From NCBI GenBank assembly GCA_046705545.1, contig JBJKQF010000009.1:1-21169 (forward strand): a stretch of DNA of 21,169 bases, in the 5' to 3' direction. Of the stretch, positions 5,462 through 13,282 are shown piece by piece (the first letter of the stretch is position 1; the number at the start of each line of letters is the position of its first letter). This stretch comes from JAMCXS01 sp046705545. GTDB lineage: Bacteria; Acidobacteriota; Terriglobia; UBA7540. The notes below the pieces were generated by a model. The model ran no database searches, was not told the DNA's origin, and saw nothing but the letters and a program-made list of their open reading frames with translations. Position numbers and translations under genes: made by a program.

Positions 5462-8107
5462 ATGCGGAAAGTTCGAAAGCACATCTCTAAACTCCATTTT
5501 CAGCACCGTAGAACGATGATATCAAAGGCCTTTGGCCTCCTGGTTAGCGCTCTTGCACTCACCCTGGCCGTCACAAGCTCCTCGCGCGCTGCGGATCCCC
5601 AGCGAACCCAGGAACTTCAGGGACAAGTTGTGAATGAGCAAGGCTATCCCATTGGCGGCGTGGTCTGCACACTGAGCGGCGGAATGTTGCCCAGCGCGGG
5701 CTTCACCGTCAACACCGGGTCTAAGGGCTATTTCAATATACGCGGCCTTATGCCGGGAACTTACGACCTCGCCTGCACCGCTCTCGGGTATGAGCCTTTC
5801 GTTCAAACGGGCTTGAAAATTTCGCAAAGCGCACCGCCGACCCTCCACATCGTGATGCCCACGCAAAAACTAGTGAAACAAAAGGTGGAAGTGCACGCGG
5901 AAGGTGGAACGGTTTCTCAGCAAAACGCCGCGCCGCCGGGAAAGCTGAATTCCACTGAACTTACGACCCTGCCACTTGCGGAACAGAAATTCAAATCAGC
6001 TCTCCCTCTGGTCCCGGGTGTCATCCGGACCCCGAACGGCAAAATCAACATCAAGGGGAGTACTGAAAACCAGGGGATGCTGCTGATCGATTCCGCAGAG
6101 GCTGTGAGTCCGGTAACCGGCAGTTTTGATATCGATCTTTCCATTGACGCGATTCAATCACTGAATATTTACAAAGCGCCCCTCGACGCTCAGTACGGAG
6201 GATTTTCCGGGGGCTTAACAACAATCGACACAAAAGCACCTGGGACCCAGTGGGGATGGGATTTTAATGACTTCTTCCCGGGTTTCCGCGGTCGCAGTGG
6301 CCATCTGGTCGGCATCAATGACTGGGATCCGCGCCTGGACTTCTCAGGCCCGATCACGAAGAATAATCTGACCTTTTCAGAGGCTTTCGTCTATCACATC
6401 AAGAAGGTTCCGGTTCGCGGCCTGGCATGGCCCCATAACGAAACCAAGATGGAGAGCTATAACTCCTTCACGACTTTGCAGTACGTCTTTTCCCCGCAGC
6501 ACGTTGCCTCAGTGAACGTGCACATCTTTCCAGGGAAGCAGGAATTCGCCGACATCAACTCCCTGATCCCTCAATCCGCTTCGTCAAATATCTCCCAGCG
6601 CGGCTATTCGTTTCAAGGTAACGACAATTACCAGTTCCAATCGGGGGCGATCCTCAGCAACGTTTTCGAGTTTACAAAATTTAATGACGACGCTCACGGA
6701 CAGGGCCCGCTGGATATGATCATCACTCCCAACGGGGTTGGTGGAAACTATTTTAACACTTGGAGTCGGAGGAGCGACCAATGGGAGGCAACCACGGTTT
6801 ACCGCTTCCCGACCTGGAACGGTTTAGGCAGGCATCAACTCAAAATCGGGAGTGATTTTATCTATCGCACCTATTCGGGGACCAGCGCTTCGCGCCCCAT
6901 TCAAGTCCTGCGGGCGGATGGGTCGCTTGCCGGGCTGATTGAGTTCCGGGGGCCGGGCGGAAACCCCAGCTCGACAGCGCCATCAGCGCTCGGCGCGGAC
7001 AATACAGAAGGAGCGGCTTTTATCCAGGATCATTGGGCGTGGAACCGCCATGCCGCGGTGGACATGGGACTTCGTTATTTTGGCCAGTCGGTCGGAAAGG
7101 CAGCCAGCTTTGCGCCACGCCTCGGCTTCGTTTACTCGCCCGGTCGAGGTGGCCGCACCATTCTCCGCGCGGGTATCGGAGTCTTCCAGTCGCGGGTTCC
7201 CCTGCTGGCCGGCGATTTTGCAACCAATCCCACACAAGTGGTGACACTGTTTGACAAGCTCGGAAGCCCTTTGGGCAGTCCCGTAATTTATCGGAATGTC
7301 TGTGCCATCCGTACCCGCTTGGGACTCAATGTCGTCCCCTCCTGCTCCGATCTGGATGCCACGCCGTACAACCTAAGCTGGCACGTTGAGTTTGACCGTC
7401 AACTCTCTAGCCACGTGGCTTTGCGCCTGAGCTACCTTAATAGCAGCACCTATAAGGAGTTTGTGATCAGTCCGGAGGCACCCTCAGCTCTCGATGCGAC
7501 GCTTATGCTTTCCAATCGAGGAGCAGCTCGCTACCATGAGTTTGAATCAACGGTGAGTTATCGAGCTGAAGGCGGGACCGAACTGAACGTTTCCTACGTT
7601 CATAGCCGGGCGCAAGGTGACTTAAACACGGTTGGGAGCGTCTTTGTTCCGTTCCAGGAACCCGTGCTTCGTCCCAACGCTTACTCCAGTCTTCCCTCGG
7701 ATGTCCCAGACCGTCTGATCACGTGGGGAGTCCTCAATCTCCCGCATAAGATCGTCTTTGCGCCGATTATCGACTTGCATACGGGCTTCCCATACTCCAG
7801 TATCAATGTTCTGCCAAGCAATGCATCGCCAACCAGTCCGCTCCTGAACTACGTCGGAGTCCCCAATAGCAGCCGCTTCCCGACGTTCTTTTCTTTCGAC
7901 TTCAAGGTTTGGAAATTCTTTCCTTTGCCGGGCTTTCTACCCTTCGGACTTGGTAAAATGAAGTTGCGGTGGGGAATCGGTGTCCGGAACCTCACCAATA
8001 CGACCAATCCCAGGGATGTTTACAACAACGTTACTTCTCCTTATTTCAATCATTTTGTGGGATTCCAACACCGGGTTATCGAACTAAACGTTGACACCGG
8101 CGGCTAG
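5462..8107 (+). CDS. TonB-dependent receptor with carboxypeptidase-regulatory-like domain
   Basis: This 881-aa protein is an outer-membrane beta-barrel receptor. The N-terminus has a long basic n-region and a hydrophobic core, with likely signal peptidase cleavage near residue 43-44 (SRA-ADP). Next comes a carboxypeptidase-regulatory-like fold (about 53-147: QGQVVNEQGYPIGGVVCT, later GYFNIRGLMPGTYDL), then a plug domain (about 160-260) containing LPLVPGV, INIKGSTENQG and YGGFSGGLTT, and a barrel to the C-terminus. The layout matches Acidobacteriota-type receptors, but 881 aa is short beside the common versions of more than 1000 aa. The start at 5462 has GAGAGG just upstream; an internal ATG at 5516 would give a more ordinary signal peptide. 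The last residue is Gly and there is no terminal aromatic residue, which is unusual for a barrel. The ligand is unknown. No TonB, ExbB or transporter gene is adjacent. Confidence 0.9.
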   Translation: MRKVRKHISKLHFQHRRTMISKAFGLLVSALALTLAVTSSSRAADPQRTQELQGQVVNEQGYPIGGVVCTLSGGMLPSAGFTVNTGSKGYFNIRGLMPGTYDLACTALGYEPFVQTGLKISQSAPPTLHIVMPTQKLVKQKVEVHAEGGTVSQQNAAPPGKLNSTELTTLPLAEQKFKSALPLVPGVIRTPNGKINIKGSTENQGMLLIDSAEAVSPVTGSFDIDLSIDAIQSLNIYKAPLDAQYGGFSGGLTTIDTKAPGTQWGWDFNDFFPGFRGRSGHLVGINDWDPRLDFSGPITKNNLTFSEAFVYHIKKVPVRGLAWPHNETKMESYNSFTTLQYVFSPQHVASVNVHIFPGKQEFADINSLIPQSASSNISQRGYSFQGNDNYQFQSGAILSNVFEFTKFNDDAHGQGPLDMIITPNGVGGNYFNTWSRRSDQWEATTVYRFPTWNGLGRHQLKIGSDFIYRTYSGTSASRPIQVLRADGSLAGLIEFRGPGGNPSSTAPSALGADNTEGAAFIQDHWAWNRHAAVDMGLRYFGQSVGKAASFAPRLGFVYSPGRGGRTILRAGIGVFQSRVPLLAGDFATNPTQVVTLFDKLGSPLGSPVIYRNVCAIRTRLGLNVVPSCSDLDATPYNLSWHVEFDRQLSSHVALRLSYLNSSTYKEFVISPEAPSALDATLMLSNRGAARYHEFESTVSYRAEGGTELNVSYVHSRAQGDLNTVGSVFVPFQEPVLRPNAYSSLPSDVPDRLITWGVLNLPHKIVFAPIIDLHTGFPYSSINVLPSNASPTSPLLNYVGVPNSSRFPTFFSFDFKVWKFFPLPGFLPFGLGKMKLRWGIGVRNLTNTTNPRDVYNNVTSPYFNHFVGFQHRVIELNVDTGG

Positions 8108-8193
8108 GCCCAAGATCAAAGCCGTGGGAATTTGACCTCGAGCTTCGTCGGGTCACCCACGCGTGGCCCATCAATGCCAGATTGCGATTAGAC

Positions 8194-10020
8194 ATGCAGC
8201 CAGAAGAAATCAAACCAGAACCTTCACGCAGCCCGGGTGCCACCGCACGTCGCCGCCGGCTCTCCACCCTCATCATCTGCCTCATCTGGCTCGCGATTTA
8301 CCTTCCCGGAGCTTTTCGTCCTCCGGTGCTTGATGACGCCGATGCAACGCACGCCGAGGCTGCCCGAGAAATGTATCGCACGGGCGACTACGTCACGCTG
8401 CACGTGGACGGCGTCCGGTATCTGGAAAAACCCGTACTCCCCTATTGGCTGGTCAGTGCCAGCTTCGCGGTTTTCGGCGTGTCGGAGTTCGGCGTGCGTC
8501 TTCCCATCATTCTTTGCATCCTGGGCTTCATCGGACTCGGCCTGCTCTGGGGACGCCGCGCCTTCGGAGACCGAGGAGGAATCTACGCAGGGCTGTTTGT
8601 GGCGACTTCCGTGGGATATTACCTCTTCAGCCGGATCCTGATCGCCGACGTCATACTCAGCCTTCTGATCGCGCTCTCGCTCTATTTCCTTTTCTCGGCG
8701 CTCGAGGCCAGGCGCGAAAAGGAGTGGCGATGGTATGCGGGCTACGCAGCGCTGGCATTGGCAGTGTTGACCAAGGGCTTGGGACCGTTAGTGTTTGTCG
8801 CATTCCCGGCCATCGGTTATCTGCTCTTGACTGGCGAGTGGCGGCGCTGGCGGGAATTCCGCCTGGGCAAAGGCATTGCCTTCTTTTTCCTGATCGCTGC
8901 GCCCTGGCATATCCTGGCGGGCATCCGCAACCACGGCTTTTTCTGGGATTACTTCGTCAACGAGCAATTTCTCCGTTTTCTGGGCAAACGCTATCCCCAC
9001 GACTACAATAAACTCCCGCCGATGCTCTATTGGGGATTGCACCTGGTTTGGCTGTTTCCGTGGAGCTTGTATTTCCCGCTGATCTTCCGAGATCTACGGA
9101 AGGACGTCGCCGCTATTCGAAAACCTGCTGAGCTCACCATTGCCGCTCGAACTCGATTGCTTTGCTGGGTCTGGGCGGGTTGCGTGCTCGTCTTCTTTTC
9201 ATTTTCGACGATGAACCAGGAGTATTACACTCTTCCGGCCTATCTCCCACTGCTCCTGCTGATTGCTGGAAGCCTCGCGCGCGAGGAAACCCAGGAACGC
9301 TCAAGCCGTTGGACCATTCTGGGCAACAGCCTCTACGCCGCGGCTGGAGTGATTGCTGGCTCCGTGCTTGTCGCTGCTCTCTGGGCCTCCCGGAACGTGC
9401 CGCCCACTAGCGATCTGGGGCAGTTGCTGGTGCACCGCGATGTTGCCGGCAACACACTTGCCCTGTCCAAGTTTTTTGACCTCACCACATCCGCCTTTGC
9501 CGCGCTTCGCCTCCCTGCGGGCCTGGCTGCCGCCGCATTGCTCATCGGGCCCCTGGCGGCACTGATCCTGCGCCTCCGAAAGAGGAAGCTCGCGGCAACC
9601 TGGGCAATGGGCCTCGCCGCCGCAACCTTCCTTGTGGCTGCGCAACTTGCATTCGCGCGCTTCGGACCGTTTCTCTCGTCAAAGAATCTGGCCGAGGCCA
9701 TCAAGAGCCGCGAAAAACCCGGCGACGTGGTCATGATTTATGGCGACGAGGCCTACGGCTCATCGTTGATTTTTTATTTGAATGGACCCGTTGACTTGGT
9801 GAATGGGCGGACGACCGTAATGTGGTTTGGGTCCACATTTCCGGACGTCCCGCATGTGTTCCTGGATGATGCTGACTTGGTAAGAGATTGGGAAAGTGGG
9901 AAGCGAGTCTTTCTGTTTGTTCCTCCCATCCAGCGGAAGCGCGCCGAACAGGTGATTCCTCAGCCGCGCTACATCATCGCCGAAAGCTCGGGCAAAGTGA
10001 TTTACAGCAACCAGCGCTGA
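8194..10020 (+). CDS. ArnT-like GT39/PMT-family membrane glycosyltransferase
   Basis: This 608-aa protein has an N-terminal membrane helix, a periplasmic loop and many further helices, the plan of ArnT and other dolichyl/undecaprenyl-phosphate-sugar-dependent glycosyltransferases of the PMT_2 type. The conserved first-loop motif is PVLDDADATHAEAAREM, with Asp47, Asp48, Asp50, His53 and Glu55; the family's acidic residues here are catalytic. The block RYLEKPVLPYWL (75-86) is also diagnostic. A soluble C-terminal region follows the last helices. Such enzymes move a sugar from a lipid-phosphate donor to lipid A, protein or another acceptor on the outer face of the inner membrane. The acceptor here is unknown. 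ATG at 8194 is preferred over a TTG at 8182; neither has a clear ribosome binding site. Its stop lies only 9 bases from the stop of a convergent HpnI-type gene. Confidence 0.88.
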   Translation: MQPEEIKPEPSRSPGATARRRRLSTLIICLIWLAIYLPGAFRPPVLDDADATHAEAAREMYRTGDYVTLHVDGVRYLEKPVLPYWLVSASFAVFGVSEFGVRLPIILCILGFIGLGLLWGRRAFGDRGGIYAGLFVATSVGYYLFSRILIADVILSLLIALSLYFLFSALEARREKEWRWYAGYAALALAVLTKGLGPLVFVAFPAIGYLLLTGEWRRWREFRLGKGIAFFFLIAAPWHILAGIRNHGFFWDYFVNEQFLRFLGKRYPHDYNKLPPMLYWGLHLVWLFPWSLYFPLIFRDLRKDVAAIRKPAELTIAARTRLLCWVWAGCVLVFFSFSTMNQEYYTLPAYLPLLLLIAGSLAREETQERSSRWTILGNSLYAAAGVIAGSVLVAALWASRNVPPTSDLGQLLVHRDVAGNTLALSKFFDLTTSAFAALRLPAGLAAAALLIGPLAALILRLRKRKLAATWAMGLAAATFLVAAQLAFARFGPFLSSKNLAEAIKSREKPGDVVMIYGDEAYGSSLIFYLNGPVDLVNGRTTVMWFGSTFPDVPHVFLDDADLVRDWESGKRVFLFVPPIQRKRAEQVIPQPRYIIAESSGKVIYSNQR

Positions 10021-10029
10021 ACTCGGGCT

Positions 10030-11241
10030 CTAAACAGCAGTATCACTCCGCGTCGCCCCATGATGAGAAGCGAGCCGCCGCACCATGCGCCCACCACCTT
10101 CCAGGCGATACCGTTCCCCGCGCCAGACAATTTCCCTGCCCCAATAGCTCGCGCACCAGAGGAAAAAACCCAGCAGGTCTCGCACCGGATAGAGCCAGCA
10201 AAGAGTAAGCGCGCGGAGATCGGAAACGATTCCCCAGCCCACGGCTATCGACTGTAGCATCCGATTCACAACTGCCAGGCCCAGCAGGAGCAGACCCAGT
10301 TTCCATTCGCCACGCAGCCATCCCGCCGCAAGCCCCAGGAGGCCAAAGGGCACGGCAAAGGTCAGACAGGTTCCTAAGTGTCCCAGCGGCCGCGAAAACC
10401 TGGAACTCTTCATCCAGCGAACCTGATGGAGGCAGGAATCACGGGCGGACCGGTTCAACACCACATGGTCGATAACATGGGAAGAAAGGATAACCATCTT
10501 CCCCAGCCCGGCGATAAGGTTGCCCAAGACAAAATCGTCAGCTAGATAGTCTCGCAGCGCTTCAAACCCGCCTAATTCCTCGATGATTTCTTTCCGCGTA
10601 ACCATGGTGGGCCCCAGGGCGAATTTCATTCCCTCAAGCAGATTGGCCACTAGTACGCCTGATGACATCTCTACGGACATACCCAGCGCTTCCAGGCGGG
10701 ACCAAATCCCGCCCGTCGGTATGCCGCGGTAAAGGCAAGTAACCATACCGACGTTCGGGTCAAGAAGTGGATGCACCACTTCCGCAAGATAATCCGCCGT
10801 CACACGAACGTCGCTATCAGCAATTACCAAGGTCGAATGGGAGGACTCAGCGAGCATCTTTTCAAGGACGAAAATCTTGGCATTCGGGAAAGGTGGCTCA
10901 CCGGATAGGACAATCTTGGTTGGGACCTCGGGATGTTTCCGGCAGAGGGCCCGGACAACTTCAAGCGCCGGGTCATCATCGTCTCTTGCCCCGAAGATGA
11001 GTTCGAAGTGCGGATATTCCTGCTCGAAAAAACTCTCCAAGCTCTCTTCCAGCAGTGGTTCCGATCCATGCACCGGCTTTAGAACCGAAACAGGCGGCAG
11101 AGGTAAGCTTTGCCACCGCAGGCTCCCGGACACCCCGTTTGAAGCGTGGAACCGCAAGACCGCCACTACCACCAAGCCCAAGTACACGGTACTCGTGCAG
11201 AGACCAGCCACCGCACAGACTAAAAGCACGTTCGCTAGCAT
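10030..11241 (-). CDS. HpnI-type GT2 glycosyltransferase, second paralogue
   Basis: This 403-aa membrane-bound glycosyltransferase belongs to the ceramide-glucosyltransferase-like GT2/GT21 group that includes HpnI, which adds an N-acetylglucosamine to bacteriohopanetetrol. An N-terminal helix (about 3-30) is followed by VSVLKPVHGSEP (51-62), the first acidic motif ARDDDDP (85-91), DSD at 142-144, an acidic pair at 235-236 (YLADDF), and HQVRW (272-276), equivalent to the (Q/R)XXRW motif. The C-terminus has further membrane segments. The ATG at 11241 is chosen because GAGGG lies just upstream (11244-11248) and the protein then begins with the membrane helix. The frame extends upstream to 11649, but that part lies over the preceding gene and has no family similarity. 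It is the last gene of the hpnJ operon, 65 bases after its paralogue. Acceptor specificity cannot be read from sequence. Confidence 0.88.
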   Translation of the reverse strand: MLANVLLVCAVAGLCTSTVYLGLVVVAVLRFHASNGVSGSLRWQSLPLPPVSVLKPVHGSEPLLEESLESFFEQEYPHFELIFGARDDDDPALEVVRALCRKHPEVPTKIVLSGEPPFPNAKIFVLEKMLAESSHSTLVIADSDVRVTADYLAEVVHPLLDPNVGMVTCLYRGIPTGGIWSRLEALGMSVEMSSGVLVANLLEGMKFALGPTMVTRKEIIEELGGFEALRDYLADDFVLGNLIAGLGKMVILSSHVIDHVVLNRSARDSCLHQVRWMKSSRFSRPLGHLGTCLTFAVPFGLLGLAAGWLRGEWKLGLLLLGLAVVNRMLQSIAVGWGIVSDLRALTLCWLYPVRDLLGFFLWCASYWGREIVWRGERYRLEGGGRMVRRLASHHGATRSDTAV

Positions 11242-11306
11242 TTCCCTCGGTTTAAAGAATTCAGGAGTAGGGTCCGTTGTTGCGAAGCAATGACTGGGCG
11301 CTTGAA

Positions 11307-12458
11307 CTATCGCGGGCTGACAGGAACCAGCCTTCCCTTGCGCACATAAAATTCCGTGCCGCACCAGTGGATGCGGTTTTGGACAAAGCTGACGGCCCAG
11401 ATGACAAAGGAAGCGACGTCCCACAGAGGGACCAGCCACCATTTCCTGCGCATCAAAGGGTCTTTGAGTCCCCAGACTCCGACCGTCCACGCCACTACGA
11501 GCCGGATGACCAGATAAGCGCCCAAGAAGCCCGCGGCAGCAGCCCAGGTACGATGGAAAGCTACCGCTGCGATCGCCCAGGGTAGTCCTTGCGCGAGTAA
11601 TCTTCCGAAATGCCCCCAGGGACGGGAGTTCCGCACCCCCACAGCCCACCGCAATTGGTGCTTAAAGAAACCTAGCCCACCCTCCAGCATCGGCAGCGTG
11701 CAAACGGCATAGCGGATCAGTTCCACACGGTATCCCTTGGCCGCAATGCGATTGCCTAGCTCATAATCATCCAAGAAGGAATCGGCAATCGCTTCAAATC
11801 CGCCGATTTCTGCCAGGCTCTGAGATCGGACCGCCATGGTAGCGCCCAGGGCGAATTTAACCCCCTCCAACTGCCGGGCCATCAGCACTCCGGGGAAGAA
11901 CTCAGAGGCCACACCAACCGCCTCAAGCTCCGGACCCAAACGGGAATCCACCTTGACGTGATAGAAGCAGGTGGCGGCGCCCACATGGGGATCTTCAAAC
12001 GGCGCCACCAGCCTTCGTAGATAGTCCGCCTGCACGCGAACGTCACTGTCGCTGACCACTAGGATTTCAAACCGGGCTTCCCCTGCCAGCCGGCAGAGCT
12101 TGCGAACTTTGTCGTTGGAACCGCGGTGAGACGCGCCTATAAGCAGCCGGATGGATCGCTGGGGAAAATCCCGAATGACTCTTTGAATGACTGCGACCGC
12201 CGGGTCGTCTGCGTCATTGACGCCGAATATAATTTCATATGAGGGATAGTCCAAACGGCAAAAGCTGGCGAAATTTTCGTAAGATTCCGGTTCCACTCCC
12301 CGCACGGGTTTCAAAATACTTACCGCCGGGCTGAAATTCAGGTTCAACCGATTGGGCTGGCGGAAAAATCGGCGGGCGCTGTATATCACAGCGAGGTAGT
12401 AAAGAAGCGGAATCATGGCGCCAACAGAAACCAGCCATTCAATAATCAATCGATGCAT
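11307..12458 (-). CDS. hpnI: HpnI-type GT2 glycosyltransferase, first paralogue
   Basis: This 383-aa protein is the better match to HpnI as I know the family. It has an N-terminal helix, VSILKPVRGVEPESYENFAS (46-65), the motif NDADDP (81-86), DSD at 137-139, an acidic pair at 230-231 (FLDDYELGN) and HQLRW at 267-271. C-terminal membrane helices follow, with a WWLVPLWD segment. HpnI glycosylates the bacteriohopanetetrol side chain at the inner membrane. Sequence similarity with the downstream gene is evident across all motifs, but the two have clearly diverged and are likely an old duplication. Its start at 12458 has GAGGA at 12467-12471, which overlaps the stop codon of the preceding SMR-like gene, so the genes are tightly coupled. 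The hpnI name is by similarity; which paralogue has the canonical activity is not known. Confidence 0.87.
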   Translation of the reverse strand: MHRLIIEWLVSVGAMIPLLYYLAVIYSARRFFRQPNRLNLNFSPAVSILKPVRGVEPESYENFASFCRLDYPSYEIIFGVNDADDPAVAVIQRVIRDFPQRSIRLLIGASHRGSNDKVRKLCRLAGEARFEILVVSDSDVRVQADYLRRLVAPFEDPHVGAATCFYHVKVDSRLGPELEAVGVASEFFPGVLMARQLEGVKFALGATMAVRSQSLAEIGGFEAIADSFLDDYELGNRIAAKGYRVELIRYAVCTLPMLEGGLGFFKHQLRWAVGVRNSRPWGHFGRLLAQGLPWAIAAVAFHRTWAAAAGFLGAYLVIRLVVAWTVGVWGLKDPLMRRKWWLVPLWDVASFVIWAVSFVQNRIHWCGTEFYVRKGRLVPVSPR

Positions 12459-12470
12459 TCCCTCAGTCCT

Positions 12471-12845
12471 CTAAGCGGCGCAAACCAGCGCTACTCCAAT
12501 GCACACGATCACCACTCCAAACCAGCGCGTTCTATCAACCCGTTCCTTGAGCAGAAACTGAGCTCCGAGGGTTCCGACAAAATAGCTGGCAGCCGTTGCA
12601 GGCACCACTAGACTGACGTTAGCCCAGGATAGCAGCGCAAGCAACGAGAAAAATGCAACCGCCATCAGCCCCACGCCAATCCAGATCCACCCGACTCGAA
12701 AAGCCCGGCCCAGCGTGCCCAACAGGCACCGCGGGCTGAAGTTCTTGACTTCTCCGATCTTTTTCATCGCAAAGGATATTGCGATTTCCCCACCCTGGCT
12801 GCAAAACACGATAATGATAATGAATAAAGCGGTCCGCAGCGTCAT
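12471..12845 (-). CDS. SMR/EamA-like four-helix membrane protein B
   Basis: This 124-aa protein has about four transmembrane helices and the general pattern of a half-size drug/metabolite transporter (SMR/EamA fold): an N-terminal helix ending in SQGGEIAISFAMKKIG, a second helix region, then LLSWANVSLVVPATAASYFV and a final helix. Half-size members act as dimers. The ATG at 12845 overlaps the stop of the upstream SMR-like gene in an ATGA arrangement, indicating translational coupling and probably a heterodimer, as for ArnE/ArnF. The open frame extends to 13082, but that part overlaps the upstream gene and has no membrane character. It is 12 bases before the first glycosyltransferase gene. A flippase role for a lipid-linked sugar or a hopanoid glycoside is an inference from context. 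Confidence 0.8.
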   Translation of the reverse strand: MTLRTALFIIIIVFCSQGGEIAISFAMKKIGEVKNFSPRCLLGTLGRAFRVGWIWIGVGLMAVAFFSLLALLSWANVSLVVPATAASYFVGTLGAQFLLKERVDRTRWFGVVIVCIGVALVCAA

Positions 12846-13261
12846 GCGCCCTTCTTCCCCGTATCCGGGCTTGTTCCGCCCACGATAAGAACCCCCACGC
12901 AAATCAATCCGACCCCCACCCAGCGAACCACCGGGACGTGCTCCCCGAGAAAGAAATATCCCATCAAAGCTACCAAGACGTAGCCCACCGCGGAGGCCGG
13001 TGAGACGTAGCTGAAGTCGGCCCAGGAAAGGACCAGCATATAGGAGACAAAAAACGACAGTAGGAGGATGATTCCCAGCCAAATCGTTCCGTTGCTGAAA
13101 GCCCGCTCAAAAAACGGCAGAGCGCTGCGGATTGACCAGGCGTGAATTTGTCCGACCTGCTTCATGCCGCGGCTCAACGTAACGTCGCCCACTGACCCGA
13201 AGCAGACCATGAGCGTCAGCAAGACATACGTCTTGGCACGCAGGCTATTTCGCTCAATCAT
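12842..13261 (-). CDS. SMR/EamA-like four-helix membrane protein A
   Basis: This 139-aa protein has about four transmembrane helices in the SMR/EamA style. The first helix includes VCFGSVGDVTLSRGMKQVG, and the third reads LSWADFSYVSPASAVGYVLVALMGYFFLGEHV, with the proline-containing SYVSPASAVGY segment typical of this fold. It ends in a short polar tail. The paralogous protein B has the matching segment LSWANVSLVVPATAASYFV. The gene starts 21 bases after the hpnJ stop and overlaps protein B by 4 bases, so the three genes form one transcript. No clear ribosome binding site precedes the ATG, which would fit translational coupling to hpnJ. The name ArnE/ArnF-like refers to size and pairing only; substrate and direction of transport are unknown. 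Confidence 0.82.
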   Translation of the reverse strand: MIERNSLRAKTYVLLTLMVCFGSVGDVTLSRGMKQVGQIHAWSIRSALPFFERAFSNGTIWLGIILLLSFFVSYMLVLSWADFSYVSPASAVGYVLVALMGYFFLGEHVPVVRWVGVGLICVGVLIVGGTSPDTGKKGA

Positions 13262-13282
13262 GGACGGCCATCGGCTCTGAAT

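Noticed and set aside
8157..8166. CCACGCGTGG palindrome before the GT39 gene
   Set aside because: A 10-base GC-rich palindrome is expected by chance in DNA of this composition and no regulator is suggested.
8445..9011. 188-aa open frame on the plus strand inside the GT39 gene
   Set aside because: Out-of-frame shadow with Arg/Pro/His-rich composition typical of frame-shifted GC-rich coding DNA.
11242..11649. N-terminal extension of the second HpnI-type protein
   Set aside because: The extension lies over the preceding glycosyltransferase gene, has no family similarity, and the ATG at 11241 has an SD sequence and starts at the membrane helix.
12846..13082. N-terminal extension of SMR-like protein B
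   Set aside because: It overlaps SMR-like gene A in another frame, is Gly/Arg rich without a membrane helix, and the ATGA start at 12845 is typical of coupled genes.
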